The notes beneath the pieces are model-generated. The model was not told the origin of the DNA. It made no database searches and saw only the letters and a list, made by a program, of their open reading frames with translations. A stretch of DNA of 5,834 nt from an uncultured Comamonadaceae bacterium (GTDB taxonomy: Bacteria; Pseudomonadota; Gammaproteobacteria; Burkholderiales; Burkholderiaceae_C): positions 1 to 5,834 of the forward strand of contig CALBWZ010000263.1 of assembly GCA_937893415.1 (NCBI GenBank). Reading direction: 5' to 3'. Both the position numbers and the translations under genes were made by a program. Positions 1 to 5,834 of the stretch are shown in pieces. The first letter of the stretch is position 1. The number at the start of each line of letters is the position of its first letter.

Positions 1-34
1 CTGCCGACGGGTTCATTACAACTGTTTAATTTAA

Positions 35-80
35 CACCTTTGTTTGTTATTGAGGGGCGTGAATGTCATTCAAACAGGTG
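35..80. repeat. Imperfect inverted repeat upstream of the acyl-CoA synthetase gene
   Basis: CACCTTTGTTTG (35-46) can pair with CAAACAGGTG (71-80) if two bases bulge out. The loop between them runs into a small palindrome, GAATGTCATTC (61-71). No T-run follows, so it does not look like a standard intrinsic terminator. It could be a regulatory structure or chance. No function is assigned. Confidence 0.2.
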
Positions 81-137
81 CTGGCTCTTCTATTGCCTGT
101 GTTTGGAGCGTGTCTCAATTAGTTGCTGTCACGTTGT

Positions 138-167
138 TTGTGGCTTGTTTGATTGACAACTATTAAT
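138..167 (+). promoter_or_regulatory. Possible weak promoter for the acyl-CoA synthetase gene
   Basis: TTGTGG (138-143) and TATTAA (161-166) are separated by 17 bases and match the sigma70 -35 and -10 hexamers at about three and four of six positions. A transcript from here would start near 173 and give a leader of about 28 bases before the ATG at 201. It would exclude the start candidates at 153 and 168. The match is weak and this is inference. A TTGACA at 154-159 has no good -10 partner at normal spacing. Confidence 0.2.
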
Positions 168-200
168 ATGGCGTACAAGACGACTTCACGCTGGAGACCT

Positions 201-1943
201 ATGCCACAATTTCCCCCTCCCACAGAGCTCGGTGCAAGTACGCTGCATGCAGATGATCAGCTGCCTATTGATGGCTTGTCTTATGTAGCGGGATCGCGTG
301 CGCAGCCGTTGTTGCAACACACGGTGTCTGAACTGCTTGCGCACACGGTTAAAGCCTGTGGGCCGCGCAGCGCTTTCGTTTTTTCTGAACAAGGCGTGCG
401 ATGGACGTGGTCACAGTTTCAAGAACAAGTTGATGCTATGGCCAGTGGTTTACTGTCTATTGGACTAGTGCCTGGGGACAGGCTGGGCATTTGGTCACCC
501 AACCGCAGCGAGTGGGTGGTGGTGCAGTTTGCAACCGCCAAAGTGGGCATTATTTTGGTCAACATCAACCCCGCATACCGTGTGTCAGAGTTGTCCTATG
601 CGCTGCATACCGTAGAAATGAAAGCCTTGATATTGGCACAGGGCTTTAAGCAAAGTGATTACATAGACATGATGTACACCTTGGCGCCAGAGCTTCATTC
701 AGCCGAGCCAGGGAACCTTCGTGCGAAGCAATTGCCCTGTTTGCGCTGGGTGATTCGTATGGGCGAGGAACACTCACCAGGCATGCTGAATTACAGCGAA
801 TTGATGCGCCCAATACGACCGGATTCTGTTGCTCGTATCAACGCGATTGAGTGTGGTCTTAATGCGCACGACGACATCAATATTCAGTTTACAAGTGGTA
901 CCACTGGTCACCCCAAAGGGGCCACACTAAGCCACCACAATGTGGTCAACAACGCGTGGTGTGTGGCGCAAGCGATGAAGTTGACTGCGCTTGATAGGCT
1001 GTGTGTGCCAGTGCCTTTGTACCACTGCTTTGGCATGGTGTTGTCAGTCTTGGCCTGCACGAGTGTGGGTGCCAGCATGGTCTTTCCGGGCGAGGCCTTT
1101 GACCCTGCAGCAACTCTACAAGCAGTCAGTGACGAAGCTTGTACGGCTTTACACGGTGTTCCCACCATGTTTATTGCCGAGCTGTCAGTACCAAACTTTT
1201 CCGGCTATGACTTGTCCACATTGCGAACAGGCATCATGGCCGGGGCGCTGTGTCCCATTGCGACCATGGAGAGTGTGGTCAAAGACATGCACATGACTGA
1301 CGTCACCATTTCATACGGTATGACTGAGACCAGTCCCGTGTCATTTCAAAGTTCAACCGATGACCCGCTTGATAAGCGTGTGTCCACAGTGGGGCGAGTC
1401 ATGCCCCACTTAGAGGTCAAAATTATCGATGAGCATGGCCAGGTTGTTGCTGTTGGAGAAAAAGGGGAGTTGTGCACCAAGGGTTATTCCGTCATGACCG
1501 GCTACTGGGGCGATGAGGCCAGAACAGCTGATGCGATTCAAGATGGCTGGATGCACACGGGAGACCTAGCCGTTGTGGACACTGACGGCTATTGCAGCAT
1601 TGTTGGCAGATTGAAGGACATGGTCGTAAGAGGCGGCGAAAATATTTATCCACGCGAGGTCGAAGAATTTTTGTTTCGGCACCCCAATATTGCCGATGTT
1701 CAAGTGTTTGGTGTGCCCGACCATAAATATGGCGAAGAGGTTTGTGCTTGGATAATTCCACGGCATGGTGAGTTGGTCACAGTGGAGGATGTCAAGCTCT
1801 TCTGCAAAAATCAAATCGCCCATTACAAAATTCCACGCTATGTCAAGTGCGTCGACGCCTTTCCGATGACCGTTACGGGTAAGCCTAAAAAATTTGAAAT
1901 GCGTGATGCCATGGTGCTTGAGTTGGCCAGCAGTCTCACATAG
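201..1943 (+). CDS. AMP-forming acyl-CoA synthetase, ACSF2-like (medium/long-chain fatty acid-CoA ligase)
   Basis: The enzyme is expected to activate fatty acids to acyl-CoA through an acyl-adenylate, using ATP and CoA, in the cytoplasm. Numbering is from Met at 201 (580 aa, normal for the family). The phosphate-binding loop [11 protein letters not shown] spans about 230-240. YGMTETSP at about 372-379 is the adenylate-binding A5 motif. TGD at 453-455 supplies the ribose-contacting Asp. [16 protein letters not shown] at about 469-484 holds the domain hinge. Lys in TGKPKK near 561 is the expected catalytic lysine of the C-terminal domain. From memory, human ACSF2 matches from the N-terminal LSYV segment to the end, including LSIGL, NPAY and SVGRxMPH-like stretches. 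That favours ACSF2 over propionyl- or acetyl-CoA synthetase, but chain length cannot be read from sequence. I chose ATG 201 because GGAG lies just upstream (193-196, a short 4-base spacer). ATG 168 and TTG 153 are in frame but lack a ribosome site. The gene converges on modC and has no evident link to molybdate uptake. Confidence 0.93.
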   Translation: MPQFPPPTELGASTLHADDQLPIDGLSYVAGSRAQPLLQHTVSELLAHTVKACGPRSAFVFSEQGVRWTWSQFQEQVDAMASGLLSIGLVPGDRLGIWSPNRSEWVVVQFATAKVGIILVNINPAYRVSELSYALHTVEMKALILAQGFKQSDYIDMMYTLAPELHSAEPGNLRAKQLPCLRWVIRMGEEHSPGMLNYSELMRPIRPDSVARINAIECGLNAHDDINIQFTSGTTGHPKGATLSHHNVVNNAWCVAQAMKLTALDRLCVPVPLYHCFGMVLSVLACTSVGASMVFPGEAFDPAATLQAVSDEACTALHGVPTMFIAELSVPNFSGYDLSTLRTGIMAGALCPIATMESVVKDMHMTDVTISYGMTETSPVSFQSSTDDPLDKRVSTVGRVMPHLEVKIIDEHGQVVAVGEKGELCTKGYSVMTGYWGDEARTADAIQDGWMHTGDLAVVDTDGYCSIVGRLKDMVVRGGENIYPREVEEFLFRHPNIADVQVFGVPDHKYGEEVCAWIIPRHGELVTVEDVKLFCKNQIAHYKIPRYVKCVDAFPMTVTGKPKKFEMRDAMVLELASSLT

Positions 1944-1947
1944 CGGT

Positions 1948-1997
1948 CTGAACAGCGGCTCAGTTTGACTTGCCACAATCGCTGCATTGCAGTTCAG
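1948..1997. repeat. Interrupted inverted repeat just after the acyl-CoA synthetase stop
   Basis: CTGAACAGCG (1948-1957) pairs with CGCT (1980-1983) plus GTTCAG (1992-1997), leaving GCATTGCA (1984-1991) as a bulge. It starts four bases after the stop codon, where a terminator would be expected. There is no T-run and the stem is interrupted. It could be a weak transcript-end structure or chance. Confidence 0.2.
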
Positions 1998-2229
1998 CAG
2001 TTTCGATTGCTTGAGCTTGCGATGTTGACGCAGCAAGGCTGGCAATGATGGGCGTGCATGGTGCCCCTGTTGGGCGGGCGAACCGCATCACGTGTATCGG
2101 CTGCCCATTCGGTCTGTGAGTGGACCGCAATTGTATGTACCAAGATTCGAAAAGACTGTCGCCGCAGCGCTTTAAGCGATTCAAGCTTGATTGACAAGCC
2201 TTGCAGTGGGTTGGTATGTTTGCATGGGC

Positions 2230-2248
2230 TGGTCAGTTGGTCAGGTGG
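2230..2248. repeat. Short imperfect 8-base tandem repeat
   Basis: TGGTCAGT (2230-2237) is followed directly by TGGTCAGG (2238-2245) and a degenerate third start, TGG (2246-2248). The repeat lies 3' of modC, next to the palindrome TGGTGCACCA at 2249-2258. It is short enough to be slippage or chance, and no function is proposed. Confidence 0.3.
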
Positions 2249-2290
2249 TGGTGCACCAGCGAATTGTGAGGGCGGCCTTAGCTGTTTGTG

Positions 2291-3370
2291 TCAACGTCCA
2301 GCCAGTGCGACTGCCTTTATTTGGCACCAAACGGGTGAGCCTACTTGTAGGTGAAGCGTGGCTACTGCGCGCTGTGTGACGCGTGACAACAAACGTTGCT
2401 CCCCGTGGCCGATGGTGACAATGGCGTGCGCTGGGTGGGTATCGCTGGTGATGCCTGTAATAGTGCCAAGAATACAGTTTTGTATGGAACTGTGGGTGGG
2501 CTCTGCCAGCGATAGGCTCACGTCGTTGGCGTGTATGTGCAAGCGTACTGCGCTGCCGATGTGCAGGTTTTGGCTGCGTAGCCACAGCGAGGCGTTGCCA
2601 ACGTCGATACGCGTCAAATGGAATTGGGCGTTGTGCTCACACACCACACCTTCCAAAATTGCCCCGGCCAATGCGCCCAATGAGGCGGCAATGTCTGCGT
2701 TAGACAGCACCTGCGCCACGCTGCCGTGTGCCTGCGCTTGACCGTCCTCTAACAGCACAACGTGATCGCCCAAACGGGCCAGTTCATCCATGGCATGCGT
2801 CACGTACAGCACCGGTATGTGTAACTCACGGTGCAAGCGCTCTAGCCACGGCAATATGTCTTGTCGTTTGGCTTGATCAAGCGATGCCAATGGCTCGTCC
2901 AGCAGCAATATGTTGGGCTGCATGGCAAGCGCTCTGGCGATGGCTACACGCTGGCGCTCACCACCAGACAGGTTGTCAGTTGTACGGTCAAGCAAGTGGC
3001 CTATTCCCAGCAACTCAATGGCGGCTTGAAGCGCGGCCTGACCGCCAGTTTGGCCGTCGCGTTTGATGCCGTAGTTGAGGTTGGCCTGGACATTCATGTG
3101 CTCAAACAAGCTGGCCTCTTGGAATACAAAACCAACTGCACGTTGCCAAGTAGGGGTGAAATGTGCACGCTTGTCGTCTTGCCACAGCGTGTCGCCGATG
3201 GCAATTCGTCCTGTGGCTCGCTCCAACCCTGCAACACACCGCAACAACGTTGTTTTGCCAGATCCTGATGGCCCAAACAAGACCGTGACACCGCGTGCAG
3301 GCAAGAGCAGGTCTACCGCCAGTTTAAAAGCAGGTCTGGTTAATGTGAGCGAGAGTTCTAATGTGTGCAT
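2291..3370 (-). CDS. modC: Molybdate ABC transporter ATP-binding protein ModC
   Basis: ModC is the ATPase that drives the molybdate importer from the cytoplasmic face of ModB. The 359 aa match the usual 350-360. The ABC domain covers about 1-230. Its parts are Walker A GPSGSGKT (33-40), Q-loop Gln84, signature LSGGERQ (134-140), Walker B ILLLDEP (154-160) with catalytic Glu159, D-loop SLD (163-165) and switch His192. All catalytic residues are intact. A C-terminal TOBE/Mop domain (about 296-357) separates ModC from most other importer ATPases, and in known homologues it binds oxyanion. ATG at 3370 lies 5 bases after the modB stop. No clear ribosome site is visible, so translational coupling to modB is likely. 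The protein ends in KAVALAGR, a natural end for a Mop domain, so the TGA at 2291-2293 should be the true stop. Other oxyanion transporters (tungstate, sulfate) are less likely given modA, modB and modE alongside. Confidence 0.96.
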   Translation of the reverse strand: MHTLELSLTLTRPAFKLAVDLLLPARGVTVLFGPSGSGKTTLLRCVAGLERATGRIAIGDTLWQDDKRAHFTPTWQRAVGFVFQEASLFEHMNVQANLNYGIKRDGQTGGQAALQAAIELLGIGHLLDRTTDNLSGGERQRVAIARALAMQPNILLLDEPLASLDQAKRQDILPWLERLHRELHIPVLYVTHAMDELARLGDHVVLLEDGQAQAHGSVAQVLSNADIAASLGALAGAILEGVVCEHNAQFHLTRIDVGNASLWLRSQNLHIGSAVRLHIHANDVSLSLAEPTHSSIQNCILGTITGITSDTHPAHAIVTIGHGEQRLLSRVTQRAVATLHLQVGSPVWCQIKAVALAGR

Positions 3371-3375
3371 GCGGG

Positions 3376-4065
3376 TCAGACTGCCGCTTTTTCAGAGCGT
3401 TTGTTCAGCAACGCCAACGCAATCAACACAGTAAATGAAAATACCACCATGGCACCAGACAACCAGTGCGCTTGGGTGTACTCCATGGCCTCTACGTGGC
3501 CATAAATTTGAGTTGATACCACACGGGTTTCTCCCGGGATGTTGCCGCCAATCATCAACACCACGCCAAACTCGCCCAATGTATGCGCAAAGCTCAAAAC
3601 CGTTGCGGTGAGTAAACCAGGTTTCGCCATTGGCAGCGCGACTGTAAAAAAAGCATCTAAAGGCTTGGCACGCAGTGTGGAAGCCACTTCCATAGGGCGT
3701 CTGCCCATGGCCTGAAAAGCATACTGAATGGGCTGTACGGCAAAAGGTAAAGAGAAAATAACAGAACCAATTAACAAGCCTGAAAATGAAAATGACAACA
3801 AGCCCAAACCCATGGACTGCGTGAGCATGCCCAGCCAACCCTGTGGTCCCAACACCACAAGCAGGTAAAACCCCAACACGGTAGGTGGCAGCACCAAGGG
3901 CAGGGTGACCAAAGCGCTAACGGCTGCACGCCATTTAGATTGGGTTTGCGACAGCCACCATGCCAGCGGCGTAGCCAGTATCAACAAGACAACGGTTGTT
4001 ACGGTGGCCAATTCAAGGGTGAGGCCTATGGCTTGCCACGCTTCTTGGTCAATATGTGCCAACAT
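3376..4065 (-). CDS. modB: Molybdate ABC transporter permease ModB
   Basis: ModB forms the inner-membrane channel, probably as a homodimer, that takes molybdate from ModA and is driven by ModC. The start at ATG 4065 gives [10 protein letters not shown] and 229 aa, typical of ModB. The frame is open back to 4230, but that part overlaps modA and has no permease-like content. Hydrophobic segments lie at about 13-37, 48-71, 86-110, 145-171 and 202-221. The cytoplasmic EAA loop that docks to ModC starts at [10 protein letters not shown] (126-135) and runs into FFTVALP (139-145). The downstream stretch [20 protein letters not shown] (159-178) is strongly characteristic of ModB. Arg132 stands where E. 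coli ModB, from memory, has the conserved EAA-loop Gly (TLGAG). I believe some relatives also have LRA here. The gene is 11 bases downstream of modA and 5 bases upstream of modC, in one operon. Confidence 0.95.
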   Translation of the reverse strand: MLAHIDQEAWQAIGLTLELATVTTVVLLILATPLAWWLSQTQSKWRAAVSALVTLPLVLPPTVLGFYLLVVLGPQGWLGMLTQSMGLGLLSFSFSGLLIGSVIFSLPFAVQPIQYAFQAMGRRPMEVASTLRAKPLDAFFTVALPMAKPGLLTATVLSFAHTLGEFGVVLMIGGNIPGETRVVSTQIYGHVEAMEYTQAHWLSGAMVVFSFTVLIALALLNKRSEKAAV

Positions 4066-4076
4066 GTGCGCGTGCT

Positions 4077-4868
4077 TTACAAGCCGTAGCCAAAATGACG
4101 CATCACTGCTACTGCCGTGTCGCTGCGCATGTACGTTAAGAATGCCGTTGCGGCATGGTTGTCTTTGCCAGCGGTTAGCAACACCGCGTCTTGCCTGATG
4201 GGTGCGTGCAAGTTGGCCGGTACCATCCATGCCGAGCCGTTTTGAATCACCCCATTGCTGCTTACTTGTGACAGTGCCACAAAGCCTAAGCTTGCGTTGC
4301 CTGACGCAGCAAATTGAAAAGCCTGGCCAATGCTGGCAGCTTCCACCAGTTTTGGTGTGACCACGCTTGTTACGCCCAGTTGCTTGATGACTTGCATGGC
4401 TGCCAGTCCATATGGCGCCAGTGTGGGCGATGCGATCGCAATTTTGTCAAACTTCCCGCTGTATAAGATCTGGCTGCTGTTGTTGATGAGGGTGGGGTTG
4501 GCACTCCACAATACCAATGTGCCTATGGCATAAGTAAAGCTTGAGTCTGCCACGCCTAAGCCAATGGCAATGAGTTGCTGGGGTGTAGATTCATCTGCTG
4601 CGACCAGCACATCAAAGGGTGCGCCATGGCTGATGTGCGCAAACAGTTGGCCTGTCGCACCAAATGACAGCTTGGTGGTGTGTCCGGTATCACGTTCAAA
4701 ATACGTGGTAATCAGCTTCATGGGGGCTGTGAAATTGGCGGCAGTTGCTATGCGAACCTCACCTGCATGTACAGTGAAAGCGCACAGCGCAAGGCTGCAA
4801 GCAGCCAGGATTCGCCATCCATAAAGCTGTCGTAAAAAGAGCTGTTGTAAAACTGTATAGATAGGCAC
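4077..4868 (-). CDS. modA: Periplasmic molybdate-binding protein ModA
   Basis: ModA binds molybdate (and usually tungstate) in the periplasm and delivers it to ModB. The 263-aa product has a signal peptide: an N-terminal part with Arg13 and Arg19, a hydrophobic core at about 20-33, and likely cleavage after VHA (33-35), before GEVRI. The mature part has the family landmarks AANFTAPM (43-50), [10 protein letters not shown] (67-76), [12 protein letters not shown] (82-93), [13 protein letters not shown] (111-123), LAPYGLAA (150-157) and GFVALSQV (195-202). This matches the Azotobacter vinelandii type more than the E. coli type. Tyr153 in APYG would correspond to the A. vinelandii pocket Tyr, whereas the E. 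coli Tyr in VYGSD is missing. The start is GTG at 4868. An in-frame stop lies about 20 bases upstream, there is no ATG before the signal core, and no Shine-Dalgarno is visible. It is the first gene of modABC, divergent from modE, with a promoter and probable ModE operator upstream. Confidence 0.95.
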   Translation of the reverse strand: MPIYTVLQQLFLRQLYGWRILAACSLALCAFTVHAGEVRIATAANFTAPMKLITTYFERDTGHTTKLSFGATGQLFAHISHGAPFDVLVAADESTPQQLIAIGLGVADSSFTYAIGTLVLWSANPTLINNSSQILYSGKFDKIAIASPTLAPYGLAAMQVIKQLGVTSVVTPKLVEAASIGQAFQFAASGNASLGFVALSQVSSNGVIQNGSAWMVPANLHAPIRQDAVLLTAGKDNHAATAFLTYMRSDTAVAVMRHFGYGL

Positions 4869-4913
4869 GTAATAAAAAAAGCGCTGTGTTTAAAATGAAT
4901 AACCAGCATATCA

Positions 4914-4936
4914 CGCTATTTTATAAAAGAATAGCG
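4914..4936. promoter_or_regulatory. Probable ModE operator (molybdate-responsive)
   Basis: CGCTATT (4914-4920) and AATAGCG (4930-4936) form a perfect 7-base inverted repeat around the 9-base spacer TTATAAAAG. Known ModE sites in E. coli are about 24 bases long with CG(T/C)TAT at one end and ATA(A/G)CG at the other, as I recall them. The ends, length and AT-rich interior therefore fit. The site lies between divergent modA and modE and overlaps the predicted modA promoter, as expected for repression by molybdate-bound ModE. ATAGCG is also the left half of the palindrome ATAGCGCTAT (4931-4940), which adds a third half-site. Confidence 0.72.
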
Positions 4937-4945
4937 CTATGCCAA
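4918..4945 (-). promoter_or_regulatory. Predicted sigma70-type promoter for modABC
   Basis: Read on the minus strand, TTGGCA (4945-4940) and TAAAAT (4923-4918) are 16 bases apart. Each matches five of six bases of the sigma70 -35 and -10 consensus. Transcription would begin near 4911, leaving a leader of about 40 bases before the modA GTG at 4868. The ModE-like inverted repeat at 4914-4936 covers the -10 and most of the spacer, so bound ModE would block RNA polymerase. The hexamers are seen directly; their use is inferred. Confidence 0.6.
4922..4927 (+). promoter_or_regulatory. Possible -10 element for modE
   Basis: TATAAA matches five of six bases of a sigma70 -10 and would place a start near 4934, about 30 bases before the modE ATG. 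The -35 position near 4899-4904 (ATAACC) does not match the consensus, so a weak or activator-dependent promoter would have to be assumed. It lies inside the operator, so use of this site would make modE self-repressing. This is inference. Confidence 0.25.
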
Positions 4946-4963
4946 TCTTTAAGAAAGCCAGCG

Positions 4964-5734
4964 ATGCGAACAAACGGCATTCAGTTTGAAACAGTGCTCG
5001 CCAGCGTGATGACAGACAAGCGCGTGGAGGTGTTGCGCTCCATACAGCAAGTGGGCTCTATTTCTGAGGCTGCACGTGCCAACGGCGTGAGCTATAAAGC
5101 GGCTTGGCAGGCGGTTGAGATATTGGGTAATTTGGCCGGCAAAGCATTGATTGAAAAAGTTGTGGGTGGTGCTGGCGGTGGTGGGGCACGCTTAACACCA
5201 GAGGGGCTGCAGGTGTTACACGCAGCAGACTTGCTGAACGCCGCACGTGACCAAGCTTTGCAAGCTATACGCGCAGACAAGCGGATGAGCAGCCTCAATT
5301 TGTCTGGCATTGCCGGCGTGGGTTTAAGAACCAGCATGCGCAACCAGTTGCCCTGCACAGTGACCTGCATTACGCGATCTCAGGGTGCCGTGCTGGTGAT
5401 GCTGGCGCTGGCGAATGCGCAGGTTTTGAAATCTCGCATCACCTCAGAGAGCCTGCAATTGCTAGGGTTGGTCAAGGGCATGCGCGTGCTGGCCATGTGC
5501 AAGGCTGCAGCCGTTGTTGTAGCTCCTACGATTGTGGCCGTGGGCGGTATCAACGTATTGACGGGTACGGTTAGACGCAGCGGGCGCGTAACAGACGATA
5601 GGCAAGTCAACGTTGAGCTATCAACGGGCATTCAGCTGGCCGGTTTTGCCGACGCTACTGGCACTTTAAAAAACAAACAGCCTGTGATGGCCGCCATCGA
5701 TGAAAATGCGGTGGTGATAGGACTGTTAGGCTAG
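4964..5734 (+). CDS. modE: Molybdate-responsive transcriptional regulator ModE
   Basis: ModE is a cytoplasmic dimer that binds molybdate and then DNA, repressing modABC and in some bacteria activating molybdoenzyme genes. With ATG 4964 the product is 256 aa, close to the 262 of E. coli ModE. The N-terminal winged helix-turn-helix covers about 20-85: GSISEAARANGVSYKAAW (31-48) carries the recognition region and GGAGGGGARLTPEG (68-81) the wing. Two Mop domains follow, at about 122-187 and 196-256. TSMRNQ (123-128) matches the E. coli TSARNQ motif, with Ser124 and Arg126 kept. Lys180 in VLAMCKA aligns with the E. coli Lys of VLILLKA, so the molybdate site appears intact. The frame is open back to GTG 4886, but that extension would translate through the operator and lacks homology. 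A weak purine tract AAGAAAG (4951-4957) precedes ATG 4964. The gene is divergent from modA, and its stop is one base from an opposing stop codon. Confidence 0.95.
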   Translation: MRTNGIQFETVLASVMTDKRVEVLRSIQQVGSISEAARANGVSYKAAWQAVEILGNLAGKALIEKVVGGAGGGGARLTPEGLQVLHAADLLNAARDQALQAIRADKRMSSLNLSGIAGVGLRTSMRNQLPCTVTCITRSQGAVLVMLALANAQVLKSRITSESLQLLGLVKGMRVLAMCKAAAVVVAPTIVAVGGINVLTGTVRRSGRVTDDRQVNVELSTGIQLAGFADATGTLKNKQPVMAAIDENAVVIGLLG

Positions 5735-5735
5735 A

Positions 5736-5834
5736 TTACGCCAGCGTATATTGGTCGCACAGGGCTTCAAACGCACCCAGTTGCGGATCAATGGCTGTCT
5801 CACTTTGCAAAATTGTGGCTACCTGAGGTGCCAT
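5736..5834 (-). CDS. Probable 3' end of an unidentified gene, running off the window edge
   Basis: On the minus strand the frame is open from the window edge for 32 codons and ends at TAA (5738-5736). The peptide includes ILQSETAIDPQLGAFEALCD and ends in QYTLA. Its composition is protein-like: mixed charged and aliphatic residues, one Cys, and no odd repeats. The first codon in the window happens to be ATG, with nothing visible upstream, so it may be an internal Met of a longer protein. The gene would converge on modE with only base 5735 between the two stop codons. I do not recognise the family. A chance open frame of this length is quite possible. Confidence 0.4.
   Translation of the reverse strand: MAPQVATILQSETAIDPQLGAFEALCDQYTLA

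Larger units (their letters stand above)
1944..2290. other. Intergenic region between convergent acyl-CoA synthetase and modC genes; no supported gene
   Basis: This 347-base stretch separates two converging genes. Several frames are open for 60-100 codons, but none has a good start, a ribosome site or a protein I recognise. The 74-codon minus frame at 2184-1960 and the 67-codon minus frame at 2197-1994 both begin with TTG. I see no GC-rich hairpin followed by a T-run for either operon. Small palindromes are present: CTGCATTGCAG (1982-1992), TCAAGCTTGA (2181-2190) and TGGTGCACCA (2249-2258). It may be the eroded remains of a gene, or simply a spacer. Confidence 0.5.

Noticed and set aside
14..16. 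Possible divergent minus-strand gene start (ATG at 16) leaving the window
   Set aside because: Only five codons are visible and no ribosome site lies at proper spacing upstream.
3..29. Possible tail of an upstream gene, reading ADGFITTV then a stop
   Set aside because: Eight codons at the window edge cannot be separated from chance. Another frame here is open to 153 with a Cys-rich, unlikely translation.
1566..2045. Minus-strand 159-codon frame overlapping the acyl-CoA synthetase end
   Set aside because: Most of it is antisense to conserved ACSF2-like coding sequence, and the translation resembles no family. It is a shadow of the real gene.
1960..2184. Minus-strand 74-codon frame with a CSDC near its C-terminus
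   Set aside because: It has a TTG start, no ribosome site and no recognisable fold, and it overlaps another open frame of similar quality. A single CxxC is not enough to call a gene.
2291..2293. Selenocysteine or readthrough at the modC TGA
   Set aside because: The Mop domain ends naturally at this stop, no hairpin typical of bacterial selenocysteine insertion follows, and ModC proteins are not known selenoproteins.
2058..2354. Plus-strand 98-codon frame
   Set aside because: It runs antisense into the 3' end of modC and has an unusual Cys/Ser/Trp-rich composition and no ribosome site. It is probably a shadow frame.
4066..4230. N-terminal extension of modB back to 4230
   Set aside because: This part overlaps modA almost entirely, is rich in Arg, Gln and His, and has no ModB similarity. 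ATG 4065 gives the standard length and N-terminus.
4886..4963. N-terminal extension of modE from GTG 4886
   Set aside because: It would translate through the operator and modA promoter, and it adds 26 residues with no ModE counterpart. ATG 4964 gives a normal-length protein.

Overview
The window holds a complete molybdate uptake locus next to an unrelated fatty-acid activation gene. Protein similarities recalled from memory, the roughly even base composition and the gene order suggest a proteobacterium, most likely a beta- or gammaproteobacterium. The species cannot be named from the sequence alone.

Region by region. Positions 1-200 are a short non-coding leader. A plus-strand gene at 201-1943 encodes an AMP-forming acyl-CoA synthetase that resembles the ACSF2 family along its whole length. 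Positions 1944-2290 separate it from the convergent mod genes and hold no gene I can support. The minus-strand cluster modA (4868-4077), modB (4065-3376) and modC (3370-2291) encodes the three parts of a molybdate ABC importer: periplasmic binding protein, membrane permease and ATPase with a C-terminal TOBE/Mop domain. Gaps of 11 and 5 bases between the genes indicate one operon. The regulator gene modE (4964-5734, plus strand) is divergent from modA. After it, the minus-strand frame at 5834-5736 looks like the last codons of another gene, whose stop lies one base from the modE stop.

How the genes work together. ModA captures molybdate in the periplasm, ModB passes it through the inner membrane and ModC powers transport. 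ModE carries a DNA-binding domain and two Mop domains, and should repress the operon when molybdate is plentiful. The 95-base modA/modE intergenic region fits this: a 23-base inverted repeat with CGCTAT/ATAGCG ends, resembling the known ModE operator, overlaps a good sigma70-type promoter pointing towards modA. A third half-site is fused to the repeat, and the central AT-rich palindrome could serve as a -10 element on both strands. This control region is the most informative part of the window.

I found no mobile element, CRISPR array, RNA gene or clearly new system. The points most worth a second look are the three-half-site operator, the unusual modA start, the altered ModA pocket residues and the long open frame past the modC stop codon.
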